From contig NZ_JAQWOO010000023.1 of the NCBI RefSeq assembly GCF_029245835.1, forward strand, positions 1 through 40,657: a stretch of DNA of 40,657 nt. Reading direction: 5' to 3'. The translations under genes were made by a program, and so were the position numbers. A model generated the notes under the pieces. It saw only the letters and a list, made by a program, of their open reading frames with translations. It was not told the origin of the DNA and searched no databases. How positions within the stretch are numbered: position 1 is the first letter of the stretch; every line of letters begins with the position of its first letter. Shown in pieces: positions 33,328-40,657 of the stretch. Source of the stretch: Algibacter sp. (GTDB taxonomy: Bacteria > Bacteroidota > Bacteroidia > Flavobacteriales > Flavobacteriaceae).

Positions 33328-33359
33328 AAAAGGCGCTACTATGATCTATAGCGTCTTTT
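33328..33359 (-). terminator. Terminator-like hairpin overlapping the end of the micro-ORF at 33339
   Basis: The arms 33328-33338 and 33349-33359 pair over 11 bp with one mismatch on the minus strand, with TAG in the loop and CCTTTT at the 3' end. It is a near-copy of the hairpin at 33174-33205. Confidence 0.45.
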
Positions 33360-33428
33360 AGTGTTCCATTGACTACTTTTAGTGCCATTTAAAGCCCCTG
33401 TTAATGCATTGCTGTTTAAAGTTCTCAT
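33339..33428 (-). CDS. Micro-ORF, 29 codons, second copy of the tandem array
   Basis: The ORF encodes M-R-T-L-N-S-N-A-L-T-G-A-L-N-G-T-K, then S-S-Q-W-N-T-K-R-R-Y-R-S and TAG. It is a near-twin of the copy at 33185-33274, and the similarity extends into the flanks (AAAAATT before the start, the hairpin at the end). About 30 bp upstream of the start lies TATATTTG (minus strand, about 33465-33472), an exact -7 element, although a -33 TTG is not seen. No known family. Confidence 0.55.
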   Translation of the reverse strand: MRTLNSNALTGALNGTKSSQWNTKRRYRS

Positions 33429-33538
33429 AATTTTTCGTTTTTGATTGATGTTTTAATTATGGTTCAAATATATTTTAAAACCTTAGTGGTTAGTAATTTA
33501 AATATCCGAACTGTTGTTTTATTATGCTGAGCTGTTAA

Positions 33539-33625
33539 TTATCTATAACGTCTTCTAATATTCCATTGGTTACTTTTAGTTTCGTTTAAAGTTCCTGATA
33601 ATTGATTGTTGTTTAAAGTTCTCAT
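33539..33625 (-). CDS. Micro-ORF, 28 codons, first and most diverged of the three short copies
   Basis: The ORF encodes M-R-T-L-N-N-N-Q-L-S-G-T-L-N-E-T-K, then S-N-Q-W-N-I-R-R-R-Y-R and TAA. It is identical to the copy at 33185 at 20 of 28 positions, and most of the changes are conservative (S/T, K/R, N/S). Four further codons differ silently. This pattern suggests the peptide sequence is under selection. The terminator hairpin found at the ends of the other two copies is absent, so this copy may be co-transcribed with the next. AAAAATT precedes the ATG as in the other copies. Confidence 0.55.
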   Translation of the reverse strand: MRTLNNNQLSGTLNETKSNQWNIRRRYR

Positions 33626-33698
33626 AATTTTTTATTTTAATTGATGATTAATTATTTATTGTTTTTCGATTATACTAGATAGACGACCATAAATTAAT

Positions 33699-33724
33699 TT
33701 TGTTACAGTACTATGTATAACAAA
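33699..33724. promoter_or_regulatory. Inverted repeat between the micro-ORF array and the divergent gene at 33916
   Basis: TTTGTTA (33699-33705) and TAACAAA (33718-33724) are 7-bp inverted arms 12 nt apart, placed about 75 bp before the first micro-ORF. They could be an operator for the array. Confidence 0.3.
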
Positions 33725-33841
33725 GTAATAAATTAACAAATTTTAACAGTTTAGACTCGTAGGGAAGAAGAAAATAGTAGAAATGATAGCTTTTAGGAAC
33801 GGTTATTGTTAAACCATTATTAAATAATATGTTTAAAATGG

Positions 33842-33869
33842 TTGTATTTCTAAGAAAGAAATATCTTTG
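33842..33869 (+). promoter_or_regulatory. Promoter of the secreted-protein gene at 33916
   Basis: TTG (33842-33844), 17 nt and an exact TAnnTTTG element, TATCTTTG (33862-33869), fit the flavobacterial promoter form. The start codon is 46 bp downstream. Confidence 0.5.
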
Positions 33870-33915
33870 AAAAATAAATACGACTTCAATCCAAATTAAA
33901 GATTAGCTTAAATTG

Positions 33916-34587
33916 ATGAAATCTTATATTTTTTTTCTTTTTTTTATATGCATCTCGCTATCTACTCATGCCCAAATAGATAGTAAAAAGAAATCTATAT
34001 CTATTCCTGCTGTTGAAAGCAAAAAAGATACAGCAGAAACAAGTCCGTTAACACCATCACAACCAATAAAGGATAACAATACTTTTGGTATGAATAGACC
34101 AAAAGTGGCTCCGAATTTAGGAATGCCTAAAAAAGAGTTTTCAATGTTTCCGCAGGAAAAATTTGGAAATCCAGGAGAATTATACACAAAGAATCTTGAT
34201 AAATTAGAAAAAGAACTTTTACCAGAAGGACATGGTTTATATAGTGGTTTAAAAGAAGATGCCTATTGGGGAGATTATACAACTAAATCAAAATATATTG
34301 ATATAGGTTACAGAGACCACGGGCGTATTGATGGCGATTTACTTCGTGTATTAGTTGATGGCGATGTTATACAGTCTAATATTTCGTTAGTTGGAAGTTT
34401 TCAAGGGTTTAGATTAAATCTGAAAGAAGGTTTAAATAAAATTGAGTTCTATGCTATTAATGAAGGCGATTATATTCCAAACACCGCACAATATAGAATT
34501 AAAGACGAATGGAATAAAGTTATTTCTGGTAAAATATGGGCACTTTCTAAAGGTGTAAAAGTGACTATTATTATTGTGAAAGAGTAA
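33916..34587 (+). CDS. Secreted protein of unknown function
   Basis: The protein has 223 residues from the ATG at 33916; a TTG one codon earlier is less likely as start. A Sec signal peptide covers about residues 1-20 (M-K-S-Y, then a Phe/Leu/Ile-rich core, cleavage after T-H-A-Q). A disordered Lys/Ser/Thr/Pro-rich stretch runs to about 70, followed by a conserved-looking domain with Y-W-G-D-Y-T-T-K-S-K-Y-I-D-I-G-Y-R-D-H-G-R-I-D-G-D and V-D-G-D-V-I. The pattern of short beta strands and the Asp/Gly-rich turns suggest a beta-sandwich, but I recognise no named family. It appears to be monocistronic with its own promoter. Confidence 0.75.
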   Translation: MKSYIFFLFFICISLSTHAQIDSKKKSISIPAVESKKDTAETSPLTPSQPIKDNNTFGMNRPKVAPNLGMPKKEFSMFPQEKFGNPGELYTKNLDKLEKELLPEGHGLYSGLKEDAYWGDYTTKSKYIDIGYRDHGRIDGDLLRVLVDGDVIQSNISLVGSFQGFRLNLKEGLNKIEFYAINEGDYIPNTAQYRIKDEWNKVISGKIWALSKGVKVTIIIVKE

Positions 34588-34719
34588 TATTTTACTTTTT
34601 TTTACTGAAAATTAGCTTGAATGGTAAAACACTACATATCTCTTACTTTTATTTTTCTGTTTTCTATTTCAAGTTTTTATTAAGTGAAGGAAGGTAAAGA
34701 AATTAGAGTTTGTAATAAT

Positions 34720-35733
34720 TTAAGAGATAATTCCATTAATTAACTTCAATTCTTCGGTACTAAAATCTAAATAATCTAAAGCTTTTACATTTTCTTTTAA
34801 TTGGTTTGAAGAGCTTGCTCCAACCAAAACGGAGGCTACTTGAGGCTGTCTTAATATCCAAGCAATAGCCATTTGAGATAGTTTTTGTCCGCGGTCTTCT
34901 GCTAAAACATTCAGTTTTTGAACTTTTCCGATATTATTAGAAACAGTTTCCTTATTTAGATAGGTTAAATCTTTAGCAGCTCTTGAACCTTTAGGAATCC
35001 CGTTTAAATATTTATCAGTCAACATACCTTGTGCTAAAGGCGAAAAGGCAATACAACCCACACCATTATTTTCTAAAGTATCAAGAAGACCATCTTCAAC
35101 CCAACGATCAAACATGGAGTATCTAGCTTGATGTAAAATAAAAGGCACCTTTAACTCTTTTAAGAGCTTAGCTGCTTTTTTAGTGTCTTCAGAATTGTAA
35201 TTTGAAACACCAACATATAATGCTTTCCCTTGGCGAACAATATCTGCTAGTGCGCCCATAGTTTCTTCTAAAGGCGTATCTGGATCTGGTCTGTGATGGT
35301 AAAAAACATCAACATAATCTAAACCCATACGTTTCAAACTTTGGTCTAAACTAGCGATTAAATATTTTCTTGAACCTAAATTACCGTAAGGTCCAGGCCA
35401 CATATCATAACCAGCCTTTGTAGCTATAAATAATTCATCTCTATAAGGCTTAAAATCTTTCTTAAAAATAGTTCCGAAATTTTCTTCAGCAGACCCATAA
35501 GGCGGTCCGTAATTGTTTGCTAAATCAAAATGTGTAATCCCTAAATCAAAAGCAGTTCGTAATATATCTCTACCATTTTGAATGGCATCAACAAAACCAA
35601 AATTATGCCATAAACCAATAGACATAGCAGGAAGTAGCACTCCGCTTTGTCCTGTTCTGTTGTATGTCATTTCATTATATCTGGCCTCATTCGCTAAATA
35701 GTTTTTTACTCCTGATTTGTCGTTAATCTGCAT
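34720..35733 (-). CDS. Aldo/keto reductase, YghZ-like (L-glyceraldehyde 3-phosphate reductase type)
   Basis: The 337-residue protein aligns by eye with E. coli YghZ along nearly all of its length (R-Y-x-x-M-x-Y-R-x-x-G-x-S-G-x-x-L-P-A; L-W-H-N-F-G; G-P-Y-G-N; S-R-K-Y-L). The catalytic tetrad is D70, Y75 (F-D-L-A-N-N-Y-G-P-P), K106 (A-T-K-A-G-Y) and H147 (F-Y-H-H-R). YghZ detoxifies L-glyceraldehyde 3-phosphate and methylglyoxal-like aldehydes with NADPH. The start at 35733 gives a short Asn-rich extension relative to YghZ. No related genes flank it. Confidence 0.92.
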   Translation of the reverse strand: MQINDKSGVKNYLANEARYNEMTYNRTGQSGVLLPAMSIGLWHNFGFVDAIQNGRDILRTAFDLGITHFDLANNYGPPYGSAEENFGTIFKKDFKPYRDELFIATKAGYDMWPGPYGNLGSRKYLIASLDQSLKRMGLDYVDVFYHHRPDPDTPLEETMGALADIVRQGKALYVGVSNYNSEDTKKAAKLLKELKVPFILHQARYSMFDRWVEDGLLDTLENNGVGCIAFSPLAQGMLTDKYLNGIPKGSRAAKDLTYLNKETVSNNIGKVQKLNVLAEDRGQKLSQMAIAWILRQPQVASVLVGASSSNQLKENVKALDYLDFSTEELKLINGIIS

Positions 35734-35770
35734 ATTAAAAAAATTTACATAACAAATGTAATGAAAACAA

Positions 35771-35804
35771 AAAAGCCTTTCAATAACATTATTAAAAGGC
35801 TTTT
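35771..35804 (-). terminator. Intrinsic terminator after the sulfatase gene
   Basis: AAAAGCCTTT (35771-35780) pairs perfectly with AAAGGCTTTT (35795-35804), with a 14-nt loop, and the minus strand continues as a T-rich tract (TTTTTTGTTTTC). It separates the sulfatase transcript from the aldo/keto reductase gene. Confidence 0.75.
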
Positions 35805-35929
35805 CATAAAGCGTCTAGTTTTTTAATTTTATCTTTATACCATCTAAGAATGCATAGTAATTTATAATCTTAGCGCTCTTCTAAATTTTTGTTACAGGAT
35901 ATCATTAAAAAAAGCTAAAATTTTCATGA

Positions 35930-37264
35930 CTAATTTCTTATCTCTTGAAGTTTTGAAGTTAATTCGTCTTTTATCATACTATTCTCAGTACTTAAAGGTA
36001 ATCGATTAGCATTCAATAAATTTGGATTTTCCAAACGGTTATTACTTAAATTATATAAGGCTTCAGAACCATTATTGAAATAAATATATTTATGAGTGGC
36101 ATTTCGTACTGTATAGTCATTGTTTTCTGTGTAGGTATACGCTCTTTTTTCTGAGCTAGAATCACTTAAAAGACCTTTAAAACTTTTACTATCATGAACA
36201 TCGGTAGTTCCTGCACCAGCAATATCAGCAATTGTAGCGTATAAATCAGTGGTGTTTATAAGTGCATCTTCACTAGCATTGATTCTGGAAACGTTTTTTC
36301 CTGAAATAACCATAGGCACATTCACACCGCCTTGATAAATACTGCCTTTTGCACGTCTGGAATTATATTCTTGGGCAACTTTTCCGGGCGTACCATTATC
36401 GCCCATAAAAATAATAACTGTATTTTCTTTTTCTGCATCTGAAAGTGAATTTATGAGTCTGCCCATTTCTGTATCTAAAGCTTCAAGAGCAGCCATATAA
36501 TAGGGAAGTGGATTTGCATCAATACTTCCTTGATCTGAAGCTAATGTACTTTGCGAGTGTAAATCACTTGGTGGTAAGTGAAACGGTGTATGAGGGGCAT
36601 TATATGCTAACCATAAAAACCAGGGTTTTGATTGTTGATTAACCCAATCAATAGCTAAATCGGTAAATTTTGAAGTTGTATAATCTGTTGAAGCACTTGT
36701 TGTGCCGTTAACATTTAATGTCCAATTGTTATAAGAAGGCACACCACCACCCATAAAACCTGCAAAATAATTAATACCCATATCGTTTGGGTGGCTCGTA
36801 TCTCTTGATAAATGCCATTTTCCAATAACAGCATGTGCATATTCATTATTAGTATTATTATCTAAATACTTTTGCAATGACGTTTCAGAGGTTGAAAGCG
36901 GATCATCTACCGCCAAAACATTGGTCCTCAACCCATATTTCCCAGTAATAATACCTGCTCGTGTTGGCGTACAGGTTGGATTAGACCATAAATTATTAAA
37001 CTTAATGCCCGAATCTATTAAATTTTGAAGGTTGGGCATATTCGGTTTTACACTACCAATATTATAGCCTGGACAAGCATCTAACCCCATATCATCTGCA
37101 ATAACAAGCAGAATATTAGGGGCGTAATTTGTGTTTCCCATTTCTTCCATTTTGGTATCATCATCAACTGTAGTATAAGAATCTTTACTACAAGCCAATA
37201 AAATAAATATTGATAAGAATAATACATATTCGAGTTTCATAAGGGTAACTAATTTGTGTTTCAA
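35930..37264 (-). CDS. S1-family sulfatase lipoprotein (Cys-type)
   Basis: The 444-residue protein has a lipoprotein signal with lipobox L-L-A-C at residues 22-25. An in-frame ATG at 37240 would give a shorter, also acceptable, signal. The sulfatase core begins P-N-I-L-L-V-I-A-D-D-M-G, providing metal ligands. The signature C98-T-P-T-R102 contains the Cys that becomes formylglycine. G-D-N-G-T-P-G-K (about 282-289) and K-G-S-I-Y-Q-G-G-V-N-V-P complete the site. It would remove sulfate from algal or host polysaccharides at the cell surface. Neighbouring genes do not form a polysaccharide utilisation locus (no SusC/D), so it stands alone. A formylglycine-generating enzyme must be encoded elsewhere. 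Confidence 0.9.
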   Translation of the reverse strand: MKHKLVTLMKLEYVLFLSIFILLACSKDSYTTVDDDTKMEEMGNTNYAPNILLVIADDMGLDACPGYNIGSVKPNMPNLQNLIDSGIKFNNLWSNPTCTPTRAGIITGKYGLRTNVLAVDDPLSTSETSLQKYLDNNTNNEYAHAVIGKWHLSRDTSHPNDMGINYFAGFMGGGVPSYNNWTLNVNGTTSASTDYTTSKFTDLAIDWVNQQSKPWFLWLAYNAPHTPFHLPPSDLHSQSTLASDQGSIDANPLPYYMAALEALDTEMGRLINSLSDAEKENTVIIFMGDNGTPGKVAQEYNSRRAKGSIYQGGVNVPMVISGKNVSRINASEDALINTTDLYATIADIAGAGTTDVHDSKSFKGLLSDSSSEKRAYTYTENNDYTVRNATHKYIYFNNGSEALYNLSNNRLENPNLLNANRLPLSTENSMIKDELTSKLQEIRN

Positions 37265-37410
37265 TAGTTTAGATGCTATTTTTAAAATTAACTTGTGTTA
37301 AACTTAAGAAATATTTTTAGTGTTGTTGATATTACTTGAATAATTTCATAGTAATCATGATTGAGAAACCCTTTAAAGGTGTTATTTTTGTTCGTTGCAA
37401 AAATTAAAGT

Positions 37411-38970
37411 ATGTCAGTTACAAAAGCAGAATTAGAATTAGAAGAAAGAGCAGAAGGTAAAAATTTATACAGTTACCAAAAAGGTGCTATTGATAAAATT
37501 TTCACAGCTTTTGAGGAATCTCCTGAAGATTATCACTTGCTTTATCAACTGCCAACCGGTGGTGGTAAAACGGTGATTTTTTCTGAAATAGTAAGACAGT
37601 ATTTAAAAACTCACAAGAAGAAAGTTTTGGTGATGACACACCGTATTGAGTTGTGTAAGCAAACATCAAATATGCTTACAGAATTTGGTGTACACAATAA
37701 AGTGGTCGATAGTAAAGCAGATTTAAGTGATCAAGCAGAGTTTAGTTGTTTTGTAGCTATGGTTGAAACCTTAAATAACAGACTTAATGATGATAAGTTA
37801 GATATCTCAGATATAGGCTTAGTTATTATTGATGAAGCGCATTACAATTCGTTTACAAAACTCTTTAAATTTTTTAGTAAATCCTTTATTTTAGGGGTTA
37901 CTGCAACACCTTTAAGTTCTAGTATTGAATTACCAATGACTGACAATTATGATGAATTAATTGTTGGTGAAAGTATTGAGTCACTTATTGAAAATGGCTT
38001 TTTAGCGCGTGCTGAAATGTTTACTTATAATGTTGGCCTAACCTCTTTAGTAGTTGGAGCTAATGGTGATTACACAGTTAAATCATCAGAAGACCTGTAT
38101 ACTGATAACGATATGTTATCTAAGCTGTTACATGCCTATGAAGAACGTAGTAAAGGAAAGAAGACACTAATTTTTAATAACGGTATAACTACATCTTTAC
38201 ATGTATACGACACCTTTAGAAGAGCTGGCTATCCTGTAGCACATCTAGATAACACAAATACAAAAAAGGAGCGCGCCATGATACTAAAATGGTTTAAGCA
38301 AACACCTGACGCTATATTAAGCTCCGTAAGTATTTTAACAACTGGTTTTGATGAACCTACGGTTGATAGTATTATACTTAATAGAGCAACAAAATCGTTA
38401 ACGCTTTATTATCAAATGATTGGTCGTGGATCTCGTATTCTAAAAGATAAGAAAACATTTTCGGTTATTGATTTAGGAAATAACTTCCATAGGTTTGGGC
38501 CATGGGGTGATGGTCTAGATTGGCAGCGTATTTTTAAATCGCCAACATATTACTTAGATGCTATTTTAAGTGATGAAGAATTAGAAAGCAATTTTAGATA
38601 TGAAATGCCAGATGCTTTACGTGCTGAATTTTCAAAATCCGAAGATGTTCATTTTGATATTCAAAAAACCTATGTAGATTCTATAAGAAACGGCGAATCT
38701 TCAAAAGTTGTTTTAGAACGATCTATCGAGCAGCATGGTAAAATTTGCATTGAAAATAGCGAAGATGTTTATGATGCACTGGCATTAGCAAAACAACTTG
38801 GTGATGATATAGACTTTAGAATACAACGTTACACCAAGTGTATCAGTAAAAGCACTTACAATTTTGTGGATTGGTTAAAAGGTGACTACAGAAAAAAACT
38901 TAATTCTTATTTACGACAAAATTTTGATGAGGTGTTTGAACAAATCCATGGATTTCCTCCTGAGGATTAA
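37411..38970 (+). CDS. SF2 DEAD/DEAH-box helicase (Ssl2/RadD-like)
   Basis: The 519-residue helicase of superfamily 2 has Walker A L-P-T-G-G-G-K-T at 47-54, D-E-A-H at 141-144, T-A-T-P-L (about 164-168) and the arginine finger motif Q-M-I-G-R-G-S-R at 335-342. The Q-motif-like Y-Q-K-G-A-I-D sits at residues 22-28. The order and spacing resemble RadD/YejH and type III/XPB-like enzymes, which act on double-stranded DNA in repair. It lacks a nuclease domain or partner methyltransferase, so it is not a restriction subunit. The C-terminal 130 residues are helical and unassigned. Confidence 0.88.
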   Translation: MSVTKAELELEERAEGKNLYSYQKGAIDKIFTAFEESPEDYHLLYQLPTGGGKTVIFSEIVRQYLKTHKKKVLVMTHRIELCKQTSNMLTEFGVHNKVVDSKADLSDQAEFSCFVAMVETLNNRLNDDKLDISDIGLVIIDEAHYNSFTKLFKFFSKSFILGVTATPLSSSIELPMTDNYDELIVGESIESLIENGFLARAEMFTYNVGLTSLVVGANGDYTVKSSEDLYTDNDMLSKLLHAYEERSKGKKTLIFNNGITTSLHVYDTFRRAGYPVAHLDNTNTKKERAMILKWFKQTPDAILSSVSILTTGFDEPTVDSIILNRATKSLTLYYQMIGRGSRILKDKKTFSVIDLGNNFHRFGPWGDGLDWQRIFKSPTYYLDAILSDEELESNFRYEMPDALRAEFSKSEDVHFDIQKTYVDSIRNGESSKVVLERSIEQHGKICIENSEDVYDALALAKQLGDDIDFRIQRYTKCISKSTYNFVDWLKGDYRKKLNSYLRQNFDEVFEQIHGFPPED

Positions 38971-39142
38971 TGTCTTTTAAAATCCTTTTAATTTCTATCT
39001 TCAATTCATTCATTATATTTTATGATAGTGAATAATTTATGACTTAATATCGCTATTAACACACAACCTTCCATAACTTCTTTAATCAACAGCATCAAGT
39101 CTTATTATTAAACTTGAAAGCAACAAAAATATATATGTAAAC

Positions 39143-39154
39143 TGATGAATATCA
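39143..39154 (+). promoter_or_regulatory. Possible CRP/FNR-type site
   Basis: TGAT-GAAT-ATCA is an exact TGATnnnnATCA core, the half-site pattern of CRP/FNR-family regulators. It lies 55 bp before the start of the redox-type gene at 39210. A match of eight fixed bases can occur by chance in this much AT-rich DNA. Confidence 0.25.
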
Positions 39155-39209
39155 TAGGGTTAAGTCACGGTCTTGTGTAACTTACTAGATAAAATATAAA
39201 CATATTCAG

Positions 39210-40046
39210 ATGGATACCTATAACATCAAAGATGGCCCTAAAGATGGAAAAAAAGTATTTAGGAAATTAGGAACATGCTCACGTACCTTTTTTCATATCC
39301 TAAATCGAGAATTCGGACACCCAAAAGCGTTAGAAGAACGTGCTGCTGATGCGTTAGCAGGAGGAATCATGCAGAAAGGACATCAATGCGGCATGCTTTG
39401 GGGTGCTTCTATGGCTGCAGGAGCTGAGGCTTACAGAAAATGCAAAAATCAAAATGAAGCTATTGCAGTTGCTGTAAATGCTACACGAAAATTGATGGTA
39501 TCGTTTTCAAATAGAGAGCTAACTATAAACTGTAGAGCTATTACGCATTGTGATTTTTCAAGCAAATTAAGTATGGCTAAATACGTTTTCTCAGGTCGGT
39601 TTTTGCATTGTTTTAACCTTGCTGAACAATGGGCTCCAGAGGCAGTGCAATCTGCTATTGAAGTTTTAACAAAAAAAGAAATCAAATCTTCAATTGAATA
39701 TATGAGTTGTGCTACTGAAGTGGTAAAGCGTATGGGTGCAAGTGATGAAGAAATGATTATCGTGGCAGGTTTTGCGGGCGGACTAGGATTAAGTGGTGCA
39801 GCTTGTGGTGGACTAGCGGCGGCGGTATGGATGAAATCTCTTAAATGGTGTAGAGAAGTAGAAAAAAAATCATCATTAACAAATTCCTATGCCAAAGAAA
39901 CATTAGATATGTTCTACGAAAAAATGGATTCAAAAATATTGTGCTCTGATATTACGGGAGTTCGTTTTAAGAATATGGATAATCACACAAAACATATCAA
40001 ATATGGTGGTTGTAAACATCTCATTGAAACACTAGCATATTCTTGA
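39210..40046 (+). CDS. C_GCAxxG_C_C-type redox protein, tandem duplication
   Basis: The 278-residue protein carries eleven Cys residues in two similar halves. Half one has C23, then G-H-Q-C-G-M-L-W-G-A with C60, then C108 and C134. Half two has C167, then G-A-A-C-G-G-L-A-A-A with C199, then C245 and C268. The spacings (37, 48, 26 against 32, 46, 23) are nearly equal. The second half fits the C_GCAxxG_C_C family, whose members are small putative redox proteins; the ligand and partner are not established. A single module is usually about 120-150 residues, so this is a fused duplicate. Next gene: a small membrane protein 22 bp downstream. Confidence 0.8.
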   Translation: MDTYNIKDGPKDGKKVFRKLGTCSRTFFHILNREFGHPKALEERAADALAGGIMQKGHQCGMLWGASMAAGAEAYRKCKNQNEAIAVAVNATRKLMVSFSNRELTINCRAITHCDFSSKLSMAKYVFSGRFLHCFNLAEQWAPEAVQSAIEVLTKKEIKSSIEYMSCATEVVKRMGASDEEMIIVAGFAGGLGLSGAACGGLAAAVWMKSLKWCREVEKKSSLTNSYAKETLDMFYEKMDSKILCSDITGVRFKNMDNHTKHIKYGGCKHLIETLAYS

Positions 40047-40068
40047 TTTCTAAAATAACCTTAGTTAG

Positions 40069-40563
40069 ATGGAATTACTAAATGAATATTTTACACCTTG
40101 GATAATATCTAATAGTGTTGCTATTTCAATTTTGATATGTGCTATTTTAAGACCTAAATTAGCACGATTGTTATTTGTTTTGCTATTTCTATGGGCGTTC
40201 TGGTTAAACTATACCACAGCTCAAACAAGCCCCAACGATTATATAGAATATGCTAAATTTACGCCGTTTCATTTATACGCTGATTTTATTAATGGATGGT
40301 TTAAATCTCATATCGTTTCTATGGTAACCTATATTGCAATTGGGCAGGGTTTAATTGCCATAGGTATGATGTTGAAAGGTTGGATGGTACGTCTAGCATG
40401 TATAGGTGCCATTCTCTTTTTTCTAGCTATTTCACCACTTGGTATTGGTTCGGGGTTTCCATTTTCACTTATTTCTATAGTGTCGATTTATGTTATCCTA
40501 AAAAAAGATGATTTAAATTATACCAATTATATTTTAAAACAAGCCTTAAAAGTTTCAGTATAG
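40069..40563 (+). CDS. Small integral membrane protein, function unknown
   Basis: The 164-residue protein has four to five predicted membrane segments: about 10-28, 32-48, 82-103, 106-120 and 124-145. A loop of about 30 residues (T-A-Q-T-S-P-N-D-Y-I-E-Y) lies after the second segment, and the C-terminal tail is soluble. No family is recognised with confidence. It starts 22 bp after the duplicated redox gene and is probably co-transcribed, so an electron-transfer partnership is possible but only inferred. Confidence 0.7.
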   Translation: MELLNEYFTPWIISNSVAISILICAILRPKLARLLFVLLFLWAFWLNYTTAQTSPNDYIEYAKFTPFHLYADFINGWFKSHIVSMVTYIAIGQGLIAIGMMLKGWMVRLACIGAILFFLAISPLGIGSGFPFSLISIVSIYVILKKDDLNYTNYILKQALKVSV

Positions 40564-40605
40564 AATTCTGATTTGACTATATTCATAATATTTTGATTAT
40601 TGATT

Positions 40606-40657
40606 TCATTTTGCACAGTTATGTGCAGCCATTTCTTTAGCGCTTGGATATTTACAA
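40606..40657 (-). CDS. Possible 3' end of a minus-strand gene cut by the window edge
   Basis: Sixteen codons are open from the window edge to a TGA: C-K-Y-P-S-A-K-E-M-A-A-H-N-C-A-K. The sequence looks protein-like and ends naturally with a Cys-containing basic tail, but it is too short to identify. It would converge with the membrane-protein gene at 40069-40563. Confidence 0.3.
   Translation of the reverse strand, partial: CKYPSAKEMAAHNCAK

Noticed and set aside
33174-33440. Direct repeats of about 150 bp resembling a CRISPR or satellite array
   Set aside because: The repeat unit contains a conserved ORF, spacers are not unique short segments, and no cas genes are present.
34621-34683. A 20-codon ORF resembling a signal peptide after the gene at 33916
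   Set aside because: It stops after the hydrophobic core and nothing in frame continues it; it may be a gene remnant or chance.

Overview
The window is chromosomal DNA from a member of the Bacteroidota, almost certainly a marine-type Flavobacteriaceae (genus not resolvable by eye). The DNA is strongly AT-rich, Shine-Dalgarno motifs are essentially absent, and A-rich stretches sit before start codons. Several intergenic regions carry the flavobacterial promoter form TTG-N17-23-TAnnTTTG. The gene families also fit: DUF3822 next to rsmD, DUF4126, fused aspartokinase/homoserine dehydrogenase, fused alpha/beta 2-oxoacid dehydrogenase E1, TlpA-like lipoproteins and a DUF4953-type metalloprotease.

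Layout. 1-140: right end of an IS256-family element (first 15 codons of the transposase, an internal hairpin, the terminal inverted repeat). 184-1479: two exported proteins of unknown role. 1637-3718: minus-strand operon (membrane protein, DUF3822, rsmD), divergent from a RecD-like helicase (3849-5276). 5334-5430: a GC-rich dispersed repeat. 5590-9419: plus-strand envelope block with a DUF4126 membrane protein, kdsB, a HAD hydrolase, a kdnB-type Kdo 8-oxidase and a PlsC-like acyltransferase; kdsB with kdnB suggests 8-amino-Kdo lipid A chemistry. 9584-12169: large secreted zinc metalloprotease. 12307-14854: NYN-LOTUS protein, Gfo/Idh/MocA oxidoreductase, YebC. 14998-18205: phhB, an SDR, glsA and gcvT on the minus strand. 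18481-23213: thrABC on the minus strand, preceded by an unannotated 35-codon threonine-rich leader peptide (23297-23404) with a promoter and hairpins that look like transcription attenuation. 23644-26639: nnr convergent with a TlpA-like lipoprotein. 26734-30689: tight five-gene minus-strand operon (2OG-Fe(II) oxygenase, SUI1-type factor, DUF1835 protein, nucleoside phosphorylase, orphan substrate-binding protein). 30825-32828: fused E1 of a branched-chain-type 2-oxoacid dehydrogenase.

32829-33912 looks empty but is the most interesting region. Its minus strand holds a tandem array of very small genes: three paralogous 28-29 codon ORFs (33539-33625, 33339-33428, 33185-33274) and a fourth, diverged 44-codon ORF (32998-33132). 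They share a Trp and a basic C-terminus of the form T-K-R-(R)-Y. In two copies the last codons and the stop lie inside a terminator-like hairpin. I recognise no described family here.

33916-40563: a secreted protein of unknown role, a YghZ-like aldo/keto reductase, an S1-type sulfatase lipoprotein with a Cys nucleophile motif, an SF2 DEAH helicase, a tandemly duplicated C_GCAxxG_C_C-type redox protein and a small membrane protein. The last 50 bases may hold the 3' end of another minus-strand gene.
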